NCBI RefSeq assembly: GCF_006439355.1
Contig: NZ_VFTG01000006.1
Span: 1 to 64,000, forward strand
Length of the DNA stretch: 64,000 nt
From: Mesorhizobium sp. B4-1-3
GTDB taxonomy: Bacteria > Pseudomonadota > Alphaproteobacteria > Rhizobiales > Rhizobiaceae
Direction: 5' to 3'
Shown: positions 45,409-57,489 of the stretch, piece after piece
Position numbering within the stretch: position 1 is the first letter of the stretch
Layout: each line of letters starts with the position of its first letter
Translations under genes and position numbers: made by a program
The notes under the pieces: model-generated
The model's input: only the letters and a program-made list of their open reading frames with translations
Told to the model about the DNA's origin: nothing
Database searches by the model: none

Positions 45409-46716
45409 TTAAAAACTGTCTCTCAACCACTGACTCATGCGATGCAGTTTTCCGCCTGTTCCGGTCATCCTGAAACCGGAAAGTCCTTTCGCCGAATGGC
45501 TCTCGAAGCTCGCCATCTGCGGATAGATCATCAGTCCGACCGGGGTCGAGAACGCCGGCCCCTTGGCCGCCTCAGGCAGGCCTGCGACGCCAAGCGGACG
45601 ACCGATGCGCACATTGCGCCCGAGAATGCGGCGCGCTGCTTCGGGCAGGCCGGCGAGCTGGCTGGCGCCGCCGGTGAGCACAACGCGCTTGCCGACGGCA
45701 TTGCCGTAGCCGGACTTGTTCAGCCGGTCGCGCAGAAGCTCCAGCGTCTCGTCGATGCGGGCGCGGATGATGCGCGTCATCACCGAGCGCGGTATCTGCA
45801 GCGGCACATCGCCCTCCTCGCCGATCGGCTGGATCGAGACGAGGTCGCGGTCGTCGGCGCTGCCGGGCAGTGCCGAGCCATGCATCACCTTCAGCCGCTC
45901 CGCGGCATCGAGCGAGGTCGACAGCCCCTTGGCCATGTCGAGCGTCACATGGTTGCCGCCGATGGCGATGGCGTCGCCATGCACGAACTTGCCTTCCGAG
46001 AAGACCGAGATGGTCGTCGTGCCGCCGCCCATGTCGATGCAGGCGGCGCCCATTTCGAGCTCGTCATCGACCAGCGAGGCAAGCCCGCTGGCATAGGGCG
46101 TCGCCACCATGCGTTCGACCGACAGATGCGAGCGGTTGATACAGAGTTCGAGGTTGCGCATCGGCGCTGCGTCGCCCGTCAGCACATGCATGTCGACGCC
46201 GAGCGCATCGCCCACCATGCCGCGAGGGTCGCGCATGCCGCGCTCGCCATCGAGCGAGAAGCCGACGGGCAGCGAATGGATCACCTCGCGCTCGGCCCGA
46301 AGCGCCTGCTTGGCGCCGGCGGCGAGCACGCGCTTGATGTCGACTTCCTCGACCTGATGACCGCCGAGATTGATCGTCGCCGAGAAGGCTTCGCTCTTCA
46401 GCCGGCCGGCCGTCATGTTGACGATGAGGGAATCGACGGTGAGTCCGGCCATGCGCTCGGCCGCGTCGACGGCAAGCCGGATGGCATGCTCGGCGCGGTC
46501 GAGGTCGACCACCACGCCCGACTTCACGCCTTGCGACTTCTGATGGCCGATGCCGATCACCTGGATGCGGTGCGAACGCCCGCGCAGGAGCTTGCCGTCC
46601 TCGTTGGGCTTCAGCTTCGCCACCACGCAGCAAACCTTGCTGGAGCCGACATCGAGCACGGTGAGCGTGCCCGACCGGCGCGAAGATTGATCACCGCTGC
46701 CACCAAGCCAGCTCAT
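45409..46716 (-). CDS. ftsA: Cell division protein FtsA
   Basis: A 435-residue actin-like ATPase that tethers FtsZ to the membrane. VLDVGSSKVCCVVAKL is phosphate-1, CIDMGGGTTTISVF phosphate-2, and VVLTGGASQLAGLPEAA the adenosine motif. The C-terminal MSQWLRDSF is an amphipathic membrane-targeting helix. Its start overlaps the ftsQ stop by four bases. Confidence 0.97.
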   Translation of the reverse strand: MSWLGGSGDQSSRRSGTLTVLDVGSSKVCCVVAKLKPNEDGKLLRGRSHRIQVIGIGHQKSQGVKSGVVVDLDRAEHAIRLAVDAAERMAGLTVDSLIVNMTAGRLKSEAFSATINLGGHQVEEVDIKRVLAAGAKQALRAEREVIHSLPVGFSLDGERGMRDPRGMVGDALGVDMHVLTGDAAPMRNLELCINRSHLSVERMVATPYASGLASLVDDELEMGAACIDMGGGTTTISVFSEGKFVHGDAIAIGGNHVTLDMAKGLSTSLDAAERLKVMHGSALPGSADDRDLVSIQPIGEEGDVPLQIPRSVMTRIIRARIDETLELLRDRLNKSGYGNAVGKRVVLTGGASQLAGLPEAARRILGRNVRIGRPLGVAGLPEAAKGPAFSTPVGLMIYPQMASFESHSAKGLSGFRMTGTGGKLHRMSQWLRDSF

Positions 46717-47657
46717 ATCTTCGTCTCCGCCTTGCGCTTGGCCAGGTTCTTCGGCTTGTCGCTGAGCGCGGCTTCGCGTTGCGTCGCCGCCTCCGGCGAG
46801 AGCTCCACCACAAGCCGGTCGGAGAGCCGCATGTCGACGGCAGCGATGTCGCGCGTCAGCAATCCGTTGTCATGATCGATCTTGACCAGCTCGGCGATCG
46901 CCTGGTCCTCATTGTCTTCCGGCAACTTGATCGTGATGCCGTTCTCCAACCTCAAGTCCCAGCGCCGCTCGCCGACCCGGATGTAGCCTTTGACCCGCGC
47001 CGCGATCTCGGGATAGCGCTTGATCTTGTCGAGAAAGGCCGGCGCCATCGCCGGTGCGCCTGCGCCGATGATCAACGGCAGCAGCGCCTGCTTGCCGCCC
47101 GAGAACGGCGCGATCACCTCGCCCGACCGCTCGATGACCGAAACCGAAGTGCCCTGTTGCCAGAGCGCGAAGGGCTCGCGCTCCTCGATGCGCACTTCCA
47201 GCGTATGCGGGTAGATCTTGCGCACTGCCGCGCCCTCGACCCAGGGCAGCGTCGCGATGCGCTCGCGCGCGGCCTCGGCATCGAAACCGATCAGCGAGGT
47301 CCAGCCATCGAGGCCGAGCCGGTCCAGCACGTCGATCTCGGAGGTCTGGCGATTGCCGACCACCTTGATCTGGTCGACGGCAAAGCCGGTGCGGGCCGTA
47401 ATGCCCTGCACGATGCTGTCGGTGTAACCGCCGAGAAAGGCGCCGTAGGCGCTGCTCGATGCGATCAGCGCGGCGGAAAGGATCGCCGCAGAGAAGCGCG
47501 GCGCTTCGTACTCGCCGTCGCACAGGCGCGCCAGCACGCGCATCGGCCGGCGGAACTGACGCGGCAACACGAAACGGTCGAATGACAGCGACATGCCAAA
47601 CAGCGCGGGCCGAGCCGCGCCGCCGCCATTACCCTGTCCCCACCTCAACGCAGACAC
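46713..47657 (-). CDS. ftsQ: Cell division protein FtsQ
   Basis: A 314-residue bitopic protein of the divisome. One membrane helix (around [20 protein letters not shown]) follows a cytoplasmic leader. The periplasmic POTRA domain starts [23 protein letters not shown], and the FtsQ beta domain includes [21 protein letters not shown] and [11 protein letters not shown] 47657 is chosen because GGAGG lies seven bases upstream; the frame is open to a TTG at 47678. It overlaps the ddl end by 13 bases. Confidence 0.95.
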   Translation of the reverse strand: MSALRWGQGNGGGAARPALFGMSLSFDRFVLPRQFRRPMRVLARLCDGEYEAPRFSAAILSAALIASSSAYGAFLGGYTDSIVQGITARTGFAVDQIKVVGNRQTSEIDVLDRLGLDGWTSLIGFDAEAARERIATLPWVEGAAVRKIYPHTLEVRIEEREPFALWQQGTSVSVIERSGEVIAPFSGGKQALLPLIIGAGAPAMAPAFLDKIKRYPEIAARVKGYIRVGERRWDLRLENGITIKLPEDNEDQAIAELVKIDHDNGLLTRDIAAVDMRLSDRLVVELSPEAATQREAALSDKPKNLAKRKAETKI

Positions 47658-48580
47658 GAAGCGTCCTCCACCATCCAACTCAACAAATCGCCGAACGAGT
47701 GTCCCGCTTGCGCGGCGATTTCAGGCACCAGAGACGTCGGCGTCATGCCCGGCTGAGTGTTGACCTCGAGCCAGACAACCTCGCCGTTTTCGGAGTGACG
47801 GTCGTCGTAACGGAAGTCCGATCGGGAAACGCCCCGGCAGCCAATGGCAAGATGAGCCTTGAGGGCCAGTGTCTGTATTTTTTGGTAAATATTCGGTGAA
47901 ATTTTAGCAGGGATTTCGTGTTTTGATCCGCCGGGAACGTATTTTGAATCGTAATCGTAGAAGGAATGCCCGGTCGGGATGATCTCGCAGACGCCGAGCG
48001 CCACATCGCCCATCACCGCGCAGGTCAATTCGCGCCCATGGATGTAGCGCTCGACCATGACGGTCTCGCCATATTGCCATTCGGTCGAGCCGATCACCTG
48101 CGGCGGATGCGACTGCCCCTCATGTACGATGACCACGCCGAAGCTCGACCCCTCATTGACCGGCTTGACCACATAAGGCGGCTTCATCGGATGCTTGTTC
48201 TGGACGGCGAAGCGGTTGACCACCTTGGATTCCGCGACCGGGATGCCGGACGCCTTGGCGATCTTCTTGGCCTGCTCCTTGTTCATGGCGAGCGCCGAAG
48301 CGAGCACACCCGAATGAGTGTAGGGAATTGCGAGATATTCGAGAATTCCCTGAATGGTGCCGTCCTCGCCGAACGGACCGTGCAGCGCATTGAAGGCGAC
48401 GTCGGGCTTGAGCTCGGCAAGCATAGCTCCGACATCGCGCGAAACATCGACACGGGTGACCTGATAGCCTTCACTCTCGAGCGCATCCGCACACGCCTTC
48501 CCCGAGGACAGAGACACGGGCCGCTCCGAGGAGAATCCACCCAGGAGGACAGCCACATGCTTCTTCTTCATTCCCGTCAT
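47645..48580 (-). CDS. ddl: D-alanine--D-alanine ligase
   Basis: A 311-residue ATP-grasp ligase making D-Ala-D-Ala for the pentapeptide stem. [49 protein letters not shown] and [19 protein letters not shown] are conserved, and the DdlB-type length fits. A stretch near 47870-47960 is AT-richer than the rest of the gene. The start may be ATG 48580 or the next in-frame ATG at 48571, which sits better behind GAGAGGGG. It begins after a 304-base gap from murB. Confidence 0.96.
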   Translation of the reverse strand: MTGMKKKHVAVLLGGFSSERPVSLSSGKACADALESEGYQVTRVDVSRDVGAMLAELKPDVAFNALHGPFGEDGTIQGILEYLAIPYTHSGVLASALAMNKEQAKKIAKASGIPVAESKVVNRFAVQNKHPMKPPYVVKPVNEGSSFGVVIVHEGQSHPPQVIGSTEWQYGETVMVERYIHGRELTCAVMGDVALGVCEIIPTGHSFYDYDSKYVPGGSKHEIPAKISPNIYQKIQTLALKAHLAIGCRGVSRSDFRYDDRHSENGEVVWLEVNTQPGMTPTSLVPEIAAQAGHSFGDLLSWMVEDASCLR

Positions 48581-48884
48581 CCCCTCTCACGCCGGGCCTG
48601 CAACCGATATTCCCGCACCGCATTTCGGCGCATTGAGTCCGAGTCTTCCGGCAGGTTGCCCCCCAGACGGAAAACGCGGCTGAACGCGTCGAACGACTCA
48701 AATCAGGAAACGCTTTAGGGCAGAGAATCAGAGAGTTGATTCGCTGGCAAGTACCTACGATTCCGAGAGATTCACTTTCCGCGAAAACGGCCGCAAAAAG
48801 TGATTTGTGAGTCTTTAAGGCAACGCTTTCGCGGCCTTTTCAAACCGCTGGAAGTTCAAGCATCACATGAACTTGAGCCTGGGC
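48581..48884 (-). promoter_or_regulatory. Structured murB-ddl gap
   Basis: No gene is seen in this 304-base gap, the only long break inside the dcw run. It holds three inverted repeats. TTGAGCC/GGCTCAA (48873-48888) overlaps the murB stop. AAGTTCA/TGAACTT (48852-48874) adjoins it. The third pairs GGCCGC (48789-48794) with GCGGCC (48831-48836), extended by AAAA/TTTT. A terminator, attenuator or internal promoter could lie here. No clear -35/-10 pair was identified. Confidence 0.5.
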
Positions 48885-49850
48885 TCAAAGGAGTTGGCCA
48901 AGAAACTCCTGCACGGCGTGGCCGGGGCGGAAATTGCCGAGGCGCTTGATCTCCCAGTGCAGCCGGATGCCCGAATTCTCGAGCACGCGCGCCCGCACCG
49001 TCTCGCCGAGATATTCGAGGTCGTAGCCGGTGGCGGTGCCGGTGTTGATCATGAAGTTGCAATGCATCGGCGACATCTGCGCGCCCCCGATCATCAGACC
49101 GCGACAGCCCGCCTTGTCGATTTCCTTCCAGGCCGAGGTGCCTTCCGGATTCTTGAAGGTCGAGCCGCCGGTTTTTTCGCGGATCGGCTGCACCGTCTCG
49201 CGGTGGTTCTGCACCGCATCCATCGCAACCTTGATCGCCGCCTTGTCTTCGGAAAACCCTTCGAAAACGGCCGAGGTGAAGATCAGCCCGGAAGGCGCGG
49301 ACGAGTGGCGATAGGCATAGCCCATATCGGCGTTGCTGAGCGTATGGAGATTGCCCTTACGGTCCAGCGCCCTCACCTCGACGATCCGCTCGCGGGTCTC
49401 GACACCGTTGGCGCCGGCATTCATCCTGAGCGCGCCGCCAACGGCGCCGGGGATGCCGTGGTAGAAGTGAAAGCCGCCGATGCCGGCTTCGTAAGCCACC
49501 GCGGCGACACGTTTGTCCGGCGTTGCCGCTCCCGCCTTGATCGTGGTCGGCCCGGTGGCCTCGGCCTCGCCAAAACCCTTGGCCGAGAGCCTGACGACGA
49601 AACCGGGAATGCCGCCGTCGCGCACCAGCAGATTCGATCCGACGCCGACCACCATGACTGGTATTTCTTCCGGCACGGCGCGCAGGAAGGCGGCGAGGTC
49701 GTCCTCGTCGGCCGGCTGGAACAGTGCCTCCGCCAGGCCGCCGGCCCGGAACCAGGTGATCTTGTCCATCTCGGCGTTCGGCGTGATGCGGCCGCGCAGG
49801 CCGGAAAGCTTGTCGCCGAGCTTGTCGATCAAGTCCTGGCCGCGCATCAT
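48885..49850 (-). CDS. murB: UDP-N-acetylenolpyruvoylglucosamine reductase
   Basis: A 321-residue FAD enzyme reducing UDP-GlcNAc-enolpyruvate to UDP-MurNAc. [23 protein letters not shown] binds [21 protein letters not shown] is the family core, and the catalytic Ser is in GGSTFKNP (type II MurB). ATG 49850 gives a four-base ATGA overlap with murC; the frame extends upstream but that would overlap murC further. Confidence 0.96.
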   Translation of the reverse strand: MMRGQDLIDKLGDKLSGLRGRITPNAEMDKITWFRAGGLAEALFQPADEDDLAAFLRAVPEEIPVMVVGVGSNLLVRDGGIPGFVVRLSAKGFGEAEATGPTTIKAGAATPDKRVAAVAYEAGIGGFHFYHGIPGAVGGALRMNAGANGVETRERIVEVRALDRKGNLHTLSNADMGYAYRHSSAPSGLIFTSAVFEGFSEDKAAIKVAMDAVQNHRETVQPIREKTGGSTFKNPEGTSAWKEIDKAGCRGLMIGGAQMSPMHCNFMINTGTATGYDLEYLGETVRARVLENSGIRLHWEIKRLGNFRPGHAVQEFLGQLL

Positions 49851-51253
49851 GAGGGCGTCCCCCCAAGTTCCTTGGGCAGCGCATAGGCCCATTGCGTGAT
49901 GTTGCCGGCGCCGAGGAAGACGACGAAATCGCCGGGCTTGGCAAGCTCGCGAATGGCGGGCGCGATCGCCGCCTGACCATCGATATAGCGTGCGTCGCGG
50001 TGGCCGCCAGAGCGGATGCGCGACACCAGCGCGTCGGAAGTCGCGCCTTCTATGGGCTCCTCTCCGGCCGCGTAGACCGGCGCGACCATGACCGTATCGG
50101 CATCGTTGAAGCAGACGGAGAACTCATTGAACAGATCGTGCAGCCGGGTGAAGCGATGCGGCTGCGCGATGGCGATGACACGTCCCTTGGTCGCGCTCCG
50201 CGCGGCCTTCAGCACCGCCGCGATCTCGACCGGATGGTGGCCGTAATCGTCGAACACCTCGACGCCGTTCCACGAGCCGGTATGGGTGAAGCGCCGCTTG
50301 ACGCCGGCGAAGGACGACAGGCCCTTCTTGATCGCCTCGGCCGAAAGGCCAAGCTCATGCGCGACCGCGATTGCCGCCGTCGCGTTGGAGACGTTATGCC
50401 GGCCGGGCATCGGCAGGCGCAGATCCTGGATCGTCGAGGTACCGCGGCTCTTGCGGTCGCGGATGACTACATCGAACTCCGAGGTCGCGCCCTGCATGCG
50501 GTGGTTGGTGAAGCGGACATCGGCCTGCGCGTTCTCGCCATAGGTGATGACGCGCCGGTCCTCGATACGGCCGACCAGCGCCTGCACTTCCGGATGGTCG
50601 GTGCACATCACCCCGAAGCCGTAGAACGGCACGTTCTCGACGAACTGGCGGAAGGCTTCGCGCACCTTGTCGAAGCTGCCATAGTGGTCCAGATGCTCGG
50701 GATCGATGTTGGTGACGACGGCGATGTCCGCCGGCAGTTTCAGGAACGTGCCGTCGCTCTCGTCGGCTTCGACCACCATCCACTCGCCATCGCCCATGCG
50801 CGCATTGGTGCCGTAGGCGTTGATGATGCCGCCATTGATGACGGTCGGGTCGAGCCCGCCGGCCTCAAGCAGCGTCGCCACCATGGACGTGGTCGTCGTT
50901 TTGCCATGCGTGCCGCCGATGGCGATGGCCTGGCGGAAACGCATCAGCTCGGCCAGCATCTCGGCCCGGCGCACGATCGGCAAAAGCCTTTCGCGCGCGG
51001 CTTTCAGTTCCGGGTTGGACTTCTTGATTGCGGTCGAAACGACCACGACTTCGGCGTCGCCGAGATTCTCGGCCTTGTGGCCGACGAAACATTCGATGCC
51101 CTTGTCGCGCAGCCGCTGCACATTGGCGCCGTCGGCCTGGTCGGACCCCTGCACCTTGTAGCCGAGATTATGCAGCACCTCGGCGATGCCGCTCATGCCG
51201 ATGCCGCCGATGCCGATGAAATGCACAAGGCCGATCGTCTGCGGCATCTTCAT
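49847..51253 (-). CDS. murC: UDP-N-acetylmuramate--L-alanine ligase
   Basis: A 468-residue Mur ligase adding L-Ala to UDP-MurNAc. The N-terminal Rossmann motif is [17 protein letters not shown], the P-loop GTHGKTT is at 114-120, and [11 protein letters not shown] and [12 protein letters not shown] are conserved. It overlaps murG and murB by four bases each, an unbroken translational chain. Confidence 0.97.
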   Translation of the reverse strand: MKMPQTIGLVHFIGIGGIGMSGIAEVLHNLGYKVQGSDQADGANVQRLRDKGIECFVGHKAENLGDAEVVVVSTAIKKSNPELKAARERLLPIVRRAEMLAELMRFRQAIAIGGTHGKTTTTSMVATLLEAGGLDPTVINGGIINAYGTNARMGDGEWMVVEADESDGTFLKLPADIAVVTNIDPEHLDHYGSFDKVREAFRQFVENVPFYGFGVMCTDHPEVQALVGRIEDRRVITYGENAQADVRFTNHRMQGATSEFDVVIRDRKSRGTSTIQDLRLPMPGRHNVSNATAAIAVAHELGLSAEAIKKGLSSFAGVKRRFTHTGSWNGVEVFDDYGHHPVEIAAVLKAARSATKGRVIAIAQPHRFTRLHDLFNEFSVCFNDADTVMVAPVYAAGEEPIEGATSDALVSRIRSGGHRDARYIDGQAAIAPAIRELAKPGDFVVFLGAGNITQWAYALPKELGGTPS

Positions 51254-52374
51254 GGGCGCGTCCTCCTGTAGTCCGAAACCGTTTTGCCGGACGCAATAGC
51301 CTCTGTCAGATCGGCGAGCAACCGCGCCGCGTTCGGTTTCCCGGCCGAGCGGGCCGCGGCGGCCATGGTCGCCAGCCGGTTCGGATCCTTGATCAGCCCG
51401 CCGACCAGTTCGGCGATCCGTTCCGCCGACAGAGTCGACTGCGGATGGAGCTCGGCGCCGCCGGCGGCGGCGAGCGCCGCGGCATTCGCCGCCTGGTCGT
51501 GGTCGAGCGCGTGTGGGTAAGGCACCAGCAGCGCCGGCCGGCCGATGACGGAGATTTCCGAAACCGTCGAGGCGCCGGAGCGCGACATCACCAGATGCGC
51601 CGCCCCAATGCGCGCCGCCATGTCGGTGAAGAACGGCGAAACCTGGACGTCGACGCTGAGATCGGCATAGACCTCCTTCACCCGCGCCACATCCTCGGCG
51701 CGCGCTTGCTGCGTGATCACCAGCCGCTTGCGCTGGTCTTCGGGCAAAAGCGCGATCGCCGCGGGCACGGCATCGGAAAAGAACTGAGCGCCCTGGCTGC
51801 CGCCAAACACGAGCAAGCGGAACGGCTCGCCCTCGTTCGAAGCGACATACGGCGTCTTCGCCGCTTCGAGGACCTGGGGCCTGACCGGATTGCCGGTGGT
51901 CACGGTCTTTGCGCTGGCGGCGCTCTCCCCTTCCGGCAGGAAGCCGCCGGCTATCGCGTCGACGCGGCCGGCGAGCGCCTTGTTGGCGCGGCCCATGACG
52001 GCGTTCTGCTCGTGGATCAGCGTCGGCACTCTTCGCCTTGTCGCGGCATAGAGAGGCGGCAGCGTCGGATAGCCGCCGAAGCCGACGACCGCCTCCGGCT
52101 TGATTTTGGCGATCACCCGGCTGGCTTCCCGCACGCCCTGCCAGATTTTCCAGAAGGCCGAGAGCATCGCGACCGGGTTCTTGGAACCCAGCGTGGCCGA
52201 AGGGATCGTGTGCGTGTCGGCTGCCGGGAAATGGCGGGAATAGCGCTCGGCGCGGTGGTCGGTGGCAAGATGCACCTTCCAGCCGCGGTCGATCAATTCA
52301 TGCGCGAGCGCCTCGGCCGGAAACAGATGTCCGCCCGTTCCACCGGCGGCAAGCAGGATGACACCCTTTGACAT
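51250..52374 (-). CDS. murG: Lipid II synthase (UDP-GlcNAc transferase) MurG
   Basis: A 374-residue GT28 glycosyltransferase at the inner face of the membrane, adding GlcNAc to lipid [15 protein letters not shown] starts at residue 11, [16 protein letters not shown] and [15 protein letters not shown] follow, and VFGGSQGAQ and [12 protein letters not shown] form the donor site. It starts six bases after the ftsW stop and ends overlapping murC. Confidence 0.97.
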   Translation of the reverse strand: MSKGVILLAAGGTGGHLFPAEALAHELIDRGWKVHLATDHRAERYSRHFPAADTHTIPSATLGSKNPVAMLSAFWKIWQGVREASRVIAKIKPEAVVGFGGYPTLPPLYAATRRRVPTLIHEQNAVMGRANKALAGRVDAIAGGFLPEGESAASAKTVTTGNPVRPQVLEAAKTPYVASNEGEPFRLLVFGGSQGAQFFSDAVPAAIALLPEDQRKRLVITQQARAEDVARVKEVYADLSVDVQVSPFFTDMAARIGAAHLVMSRSGASTVSEISVIGRPALLVPYPHALDHDQAANAAALAAAGGAELHPQSTLSAERIAELVGGLIKDPNRLATMAAAARSAGKPNAARLLADLTEAIASGKTVSDYRRTRP

Positions 52375-52380
52375 CCTGCC

Positions 52381-53532
52381 TCATTCCGCCGGCATTGCGC
52401 GCTGCGCGAGGACGAAGCCCATCTGCTTGCGCTTTTCCGGCCGCTTGCGCGTCAATGCGAGCACCATGCCCATTGAGACGGCGATGGCGATCTGCGAGGA
52501 GCCGCCATAGGAGATGAAAGGCAGCGTCATGCCCTTGGCCGGCATCAGTTGCAGGTTGACGCACATATTGATGGCCGATTGCAGGCCGAAGACGGTGACG
52601 AGGCCGCCGACCGCATAGCGGGTGAAATCATCGTGTTCCTTGAGCGCGATGCTCAAGCCGCGCAGCACGATGAAGGCGAAGATCGACATGATGAAGAAGC
52701 ACATGATCAGCCCGAACTCCTCGCCGGCGACCGAGAAGACGAAGTCGGTATGAGCATCCGGAACAATGCGCTTGACGGTTCCCTCGCCTGGCCCGACGCC
52801 GAACCAGCTGCCGTTGATCAGCGCCTCGCGGCCCATGTCGACTTGGAACGTGTCGCCTTCGCCGGTCAGAAACTTGTCGATGCGCAAGGCGACGTGCGGG
52901 AACACCGAATAGGCAGCGAACAGCCCGCTTGCCCCAACGAGGCCGAGAGCCACGATCCACAGCCACGGCAGGCCAGCCATGAAGAACATCACACCCCAGG
53001 TGCCGGTTACCAGCATAGTCTGGCCGAGGTCGGGCTGCGCCACCAGAAGCGAGATGACCAGCGCAAGCAAAAGCATGGCGAACAGATTGCCGGGAATGTC
53101 GGGCTGGCGCTTGTGCTCGGCAAAGAGCCACGCGCAGATGATGACGAAGGCGGGTTTCAGGAATTCGGACGGCTGGATGGAAAGGCCGGCGAGCGACACC
53201 CAGCGCCGCGCGCCCTTCACCTCGACGCCGATGTAAAGCACCGCCACCATCAGCACCAGCATGATGCAGAGCATCACCAGCGACATGCGCCTTATCTGCC
53301 GCGCCTCCAGGAAGGAGACCGCAAGCATGACGAGGAGCGCCGGGATGGTGAAGATGACCTGTCTGGTGGCGAAGTGAAAGCTGTCGAGGCCGATACGCTC
53401 GGCCACCGCGGGGCTCGCCGCGAAGGATAAAATGATGCCCAGCCCCATCAGCGACAGGAACGCGGCCAGGAACCAGCGGTCGATCGTCCACCACCAGGTT
53501 GCAACAGGACTTTTGTCGAGACGGCTTTGCAT
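52381..53532 (-). CDS. ftsW: Lipid II polymerase FtsW (SEDS)
   Basis: A 383-residue SEDS glycosyltransferase with about ten membrane helices that polymerises lipid II with FtsI. GARRWVSLAGLSIQPSEFLKPAFV, the VAQPDLGQTMLV segment with the catalytic Asp, and LPFISYGGSSQIA are diagnostic. ATG 53532 overlaps the murD stop by one base; a TTG one codon upstream is also in frame. Confidence 0.97.
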   Translation of the reverse strand: MQSRLDKSPVATWWWTIDRWFLAAFLSLMGLGIILSFAASPAVAERIGLDSFHFATRQVIFTIPALLVMLAVSFLEARQIRRMSLVMLCIMLVLMVAVLYIGVEVKGARRWVSLAGLSIQPSEFLKPAFVIICAWLFAEHKRQPDIPGNLFAMLLLALVISLLVAQPDLGQTMLVTGTWGVMFFMAGLPWLWIVALGLVGASGLFAAYSVFPHVALRIDKFLTGEGDTFQVDMGREALINGSWFGVGPGEGTVKRIVPDAHTDFVFSVAGEEFGLIMCFFIMSIFAFIVLRGLSIALKEHDDFTRYAVGGLVTVFGLQSAINMCVNLQLMPAKGMTLPFISYGGSSQIAIAVSMGMVLALTRKRPEKRKQMGFVLAQRAMPAE

Positions 53533-54935
53533 CAACGTGGCCCTCCGATGGGTTTCACACCATCAATAGCAGTCGCAGCTTGCCTGAAGGCTTCGCCGCG
53601 AACTTCGAAATTCTTGAACTGGTCGAAACTGGCGCAGGCCGGCGACAGCAGCACCACCGCCTCGCCGCCGGCGTCGTTTGCCGCGTCATGGGCGGCATGC
53701 TCGACCGCCGCCGCCAGCGTTCCCGATATCTCGTAGGGCACCGCCTCGCCGAGCGTCGCGGCAAAAGCGGGCGCCGCTTCGCCGATCAGATAGGCCTTGG
53801 CGATGCGCGGGAAGAAGCCGCGCAGCGGCTCGATGCCGCCTTCCTTGGGCAGGCCGCCGGCGATCCAGTAGATGCGCTTGGCGAAGCTCGACAGCGCGGG
53901 TGCGGCCGCATCGGCATTGGTGGCCTTGGAATCGTTGACGAACAGCACATGGTCCTTGCGGCCGACCTGCTCCATGCGGTGCGCGAGCCCGGGGAAGCTT
54001 TCCAGCCCGGCCTGGATCTCGCCGAGATCGAGCCCGACTTTCAGGCACGCGACGACGGCGGCCAGCGCATTCTGCGCATTGTGCTGGCCGCGCAACGAGC
54101 CGATGCCTTCGAGGAAGGCGACGCGGCTATAGCGGCCATGCACCGCTTCCATCAGATTGGTGCCGTCGGCGAAATAGCCGTCGGTCAAAGGCAGGCGCTT
54201 GGAAATACGAACCACCGGCCGGCCGGCGCGTTCCAGCCGGTCGGCGATCTGGGCGCACCAGGAATCGTCGACGCCAATGATCGCGGTGTCCGAGCCGGCG
54301 ACCAGCCGCTCCTTGATCGAGGCGTAATGCGCCATCGTGCCGTGCCGGTCGAGATGGTCGGGCGTGAGATTGAGCAGGATGCCGGCGGTCGGGTTGATCG
54401 AGGGCGCAAGGTCGATCTGGTAGGACGAGCACTCGACCACATAGTGCCGCCGGGGCTCGGGCGGATCGAGCGTCATGATGGCGCGGCCGATATTGCCGCC
54501 CATCTGCGTGTCGCGGCCTGCCGACTTCAGGATATGCGCCGTCAGCGCCGTTGTCGTCGACTTGCCGTTGGTGCCTGTGATCGCGATGAAAGGTGCCGCC
54601 GGGGCGCGGCTGATGCGCTCGCGGCAGAACAGCTCGATATCGCCGATCACCTCGACCCCGGCGCCGCGCGCCAGTTCCACGGTCCAATGCGGCTTCGGAT
54701 GCGTCAGCGGCACGCCTGGCGACAGCACGAAGGCGGCGAAACGCGGCCAGTCGGCTGCACGCAGATCGCCGGTCGCAATGCCCGCGGCGGCCGCCTTGGC
54801 GACGCTGTCCGGATTGTCGTCCCAGGCCAGCACCTCGGCGCCCCCCGCGATCAGCGCATGCGCGGTGGCGATCCCCGAGCCGCCAAGCCCGAAGAGCGAA
54901 ACGCGTTTGCCGGAAAAGGAAGCGGCCGGGATCAA
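53532..54935 (-). CDS. murD: UDP-N-acetylmuramoylalanine--D-glutamate ligase
   Basis: A 467-residue Mur ligase adding D-Glu. The P-loop GTNGKST is at 121-127, [15 protein letters not shown] is the N-terminal Rossmann motif, and [25 protein letters not shown] and [12 protein letters not shown] are conserved. The start appears to be TTG 54935 (no ATG is in reach), with AGGA upstream. Confidence 0.96.
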   Translation of the reverse strand: MIPAASFSGKRVSLFGLGGSGIATAHALIAGGAEVLAWDDNPDSVAKAAAAGIATGDLRAADWPRFAAFVLSPGVPLTHPKPHWTVELARGAGVEVIGDIELFCRERISRAPAAPFIAITGTNGKSTTTALTAHILKSAGRDTQMGGNIGRAIMTLDPPEPRRHYVVECSSYQIDLAPSINPTAGILLNLTPDHLDRHGTMAHYASIKERLVAGSDTAIIGVDDSWCAQIADRLERAGRPVVRISKRLPLTDGYFADGTNLMEAVHGRYSRVAFLEGIGSLRGQHNAQNALAAVVACLKVGLDLGEIQAGLESFPGLAHRMEQVGRKDHVLFVNDSKATNADAAAPALSSFAKRIYWIAGGLPKEGGIEPLRGFFPRIAKAYLIGEAAPAFAATLGEAVPYEISGTLAAAVEHAAHDAANDAGGEAVVLLSPACASFDQFKNFEVRGEAFRQAATAIDGVKPIGGPR

Positions 54936-54945
54936 GCAGCGAGTC

Positions 54946-56028
54946 CTATCTGAGCTTGAGGGTGGAGAGGCCGACCAGCGCCAGGATGACGGCGATGATC
55001 CAGAAGCGGATCACCACCTGGCTTTCGGTCCAGCCGAGCTTTTCGAAATGGTGATGGATCGGCGCCATCAGGAAGACGCGCTTGCCGGTCATCTTGAAGT
55101 AGCCGACCTGGATGATGACCGACAGGATCTCGACCACGAACAGGCCGCCGACGATGACCAGAACGATCTCATGCTTGGTGGCGACCGCGATGGTGCCGAT
55201 CAGCCCGCCCATCGCCAGCGAGCCGGTGTCGCCCATGAAGATCGCGGCCGGCGGCGCGTTGAACCAGAGGAAGCCGAGACCCGCGCCGATCACCGCGCCG
55301 AGCACGACGGCGAGTTCACCGGTGCCGGGCACGAAATGGATCTGCAGATATTCGGCGAAGACCGCGTTGCCCGAGAGATAGGCGATGACGCCGAAGGACG
55401 CCGCCGCGATCATGATCGGCACGATCGCCAGCCCGTCGAGGCCGTCGGTCAGGTTCACCGCATTGCCCGCGCCGACGATGACGAAGCAGGAGAACGGCAC
55501 GAAAAACCAGCCGAGGTTGATGAGGAATTCCTTGGCGAAGGGAAAGGTCAGCGACGACGAGAACGGCGCCTGGCCATTATGCATGATCACCCAGGCGGCG
55601 ATCGCCGCAATGATGAACTCGATCGCCAGCCGGGCCTTGCCGGAGAAGCCCAGATGCGACTGCTTGGTGACCTTGAGGTAGTCGTCGTAGAAGCCGATCG
55701 AGCCGAAGCCGACGGTGACCAGAAGCACCACCCAGACATAGATCGAGGAAAGATTCGCCCACAAGAGCGACGAACCGATGATGCCGGACAGAATCATCAG
55801 GCCGCCCATGGTCGGCGTTCCCGCCTTCTTGAAATGCGTCTGCGGGCCGTCGGCGCGGATCGGCTGGCCCTTGCCTTGCCGCAGGCGCAGCGAATTGATG
55901 ATCGTCGGCCCGAAGATGAAGACGATCAGCGCCGAGGTGATCAGCGCGCCGCCGGTACGGAAAGTGATGTAGCGGAAGACGTTGAAGAACGAGATCTTGT
56001 CCGCGAAATCGACGAGCAGTGTGAACAT
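54946..56028 (-). CDS. mraY: Phospho-MurNAc-pentapeptide transferase
   Basis: A 360-residue ten-helix membrane enzyme making lipid [27 protein letters not shown] with the catalytic Asp pair, [13 protein letters not shown] and the C-terminal [12 protein letters not shown] are signatures. It lies between murF and murD with short gaps of 27 and 10 bases. Confidence 0.98.
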   Translation of the reverse strand: MFTLLVDFADKISFFNVFRYITFRTGGALITSALIVFIFGPTIINSLRLRQGKGQPIRADGPQTHFKKAGTPTMGGLMILSGIIGSSLLWANLSSIYVWVVLLVTVGFGSIGFYDDYLKVTKQSHLGFSGKARLAIEFIIAAIAAWVIMHNGQAPFSSSLTFPFAKEFLINLGWFFVPFSCFVIVGAGNAVNLTDGLDGLAIVPIMIAAASFGVIAYLSGNAVFAEYLQIHFVPGTGELAVVLGAVIGAGLGFLWFNAPPAAIFMGDTGSLAMGGLIGTIAVATKHEIVLVIVGGLFVVEILSVIIQVGYFKMTGKRVFLMAPIHHHFEKLGWTESQVVIRFWIIAVILALVGLSTLKLR

Positions 56029-56055
56029 GGTCCTTCCGTCCCCCGGAATCCGACC

Positions 56056-57489
56056 TCAAGTCGGCTTAATGTTTGTGGCTTCCGCCGGAAATTTGCCGAG
56101 CAATGCCTCGACCAGCTTCGAAAGCCCGATGCCTTTCGACGATTTGACCATCACCACGTCGCCGGGCCTGAGCGCGGAGATCACGATCGGCTTCAGCTCC
56201 TCGGCTCCCGCCCGATACTCCGTCTGGACGTCGGACGGCAGAACCTTGGCCAGCGCCTGCATTTCCGGCCCGCCGAGAAAGACGTTGTGCGTGCCCGTCC
56301 CGACGATCAGCTCGGCGAGCGCCGCGTGCAGCTTGGCCGAATGGCTGCCGAGCTCCAGCATGTCGCCGAGCACCGCGATGCGCCGGCCCTCGCCCGAGAC
56401 CGGCGTGGCGTTGAGCAGCGCCATCGCCGCCGCCATCGACGCCGGATTGGCGTTGTAGCTCTCGTCGATCAGCGTGATCGGCCCATCGGGATGATGCAGG
56501 ACATGGCGCCGGCCCCGCCCGCGCTCGGCCGCAAGGTCCGCAAGCGCGGCCGCGATCTTGTCGATGTCCGCGCCGACCAGTTGCGCGGCGCCAAGCACGG
56601 CCAGAACGTTCTGCACGATGTGGCGGCCGGGCGCCCCGACACGGGCGGCCAGGTCCCTCTTGCCGATCTTGACGGCGATGTCGGAATGGTCGGCATAGAG
56701 TTCGCAGCCGACAAGGCGGAAGGCCGAGCGGGGATTTTCGCCGAAGCCGAAGACATGCTCGACGCCTGCGTCTTTCGCCATTTTCCCGAGCAGCTTCCAG
56801 CGTGGATCGTCGCGGTTGAGCAGCGCGGCGCCGCCGGGCTCGATCCCCTCGAAAATCTCGGCCTTGGCCATGGCGATCTCGTCGAGATTCTTGAAGAAGC
56901 CGAGATGGGCGGCGGCAATGATCGTGACGATGGCGACATGCGGCCTGACCATCTTGACCAGCGGCCTGATCTCGCCCGAATGGTTCATGCCGATCTCGAA
57001 GACCGCGTAGTCGCAGTCCTGCGGCATGCGCGCCAGCGTCAGCGGCACGCCCCAATGGTTGTTGAACGACTGCGCCGAGGCATGCACCCTGCCGACCGCC
57101 GACAGCACATGGCGCAGCGCTTCCTTGGTGGTCGTCTTGCCGGCCGAACCGGTGACCGCGATGATTCTGGCCTTCGAGCGGGCGCGGGCCGCGACGCCGA
57201 GCTTCTCCAGCGCCGCAAGCACATCCTGCACGACGATCATCGGCGCCGTCAGCCGACCGAGCGAGGGCAGCTTTCCCTCGGCGACGACCAGCACGGCCGC
57301 TCCGGCCTTGACCGCCGCCGTCGCGAAATCATGGCCGTCCATCGCCTCGCCCTTGATGGCGAAGAAGGCGTCTCCAGGCTCCAGGCTGCGGCTGTCGATC
57401 GAAATGCCGATGATGCCCTCCGGCAGCGAGCCGATCGGCCTGCCGCCCATCGCCTCGACCAGCGCTTCCGACGTCCACAGCAGGTTCAT
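56056..57489 (-). CDS. murF: UDP-MurNAc-tripeptide--D-Ala-D-Ala ligase
   Basis: A 477-residue Mur ligase adding the D-Ala-D-Ala made by Ddl. The P-loop GSAGKTT is at 114-120. [20 protein letters not shown] marks the N-domain, and [15 protein letters not shown] and [11 protein letters not shown] are conserved. It overlaps murE by four bases. Confidence 0.97.
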   Translation of the reverse strand: MNLLWTSEALVEAMGGRPIGSLPEGIIGISIDSRSLEPGDAFFAIKGEAMDGHDFATAAVKAGAAVLVVAEGKLPSLGRLTAPMIVVQDVLAALEKLGVAARARSKARIIAVTGSAGKTTTKEALRHVLSAVGRVHASAQSFNNHWGVPLTLARMPQDCDYAVFEIGMNHSGEIRPLVKMVRPHVAIVTIIAAAHLGFFKNLDEIAMAKAEIFEGIEPGGAALLNRDDPRWKLLGKMAKDAGVEHVFGFGENPRSAFRLVGCELYADHSDIAVKIGKRDLAARVGAPGRHIVQNVLAVLGAAQLVGADIDKIAAALADLAAERGRGRRHVLHHPDGPITLIDESYNANPASMAAAMALLNATPVSGEGRRIAVLGDMLELGSHSAKLHAALAELIVGTGTHNVFLGGPEMQALAKVLPSDVQTEYRAGAEELKPIVISALRPGDVVMVKSSKGIGLSKLVEALLGKFPAEATNIKPT

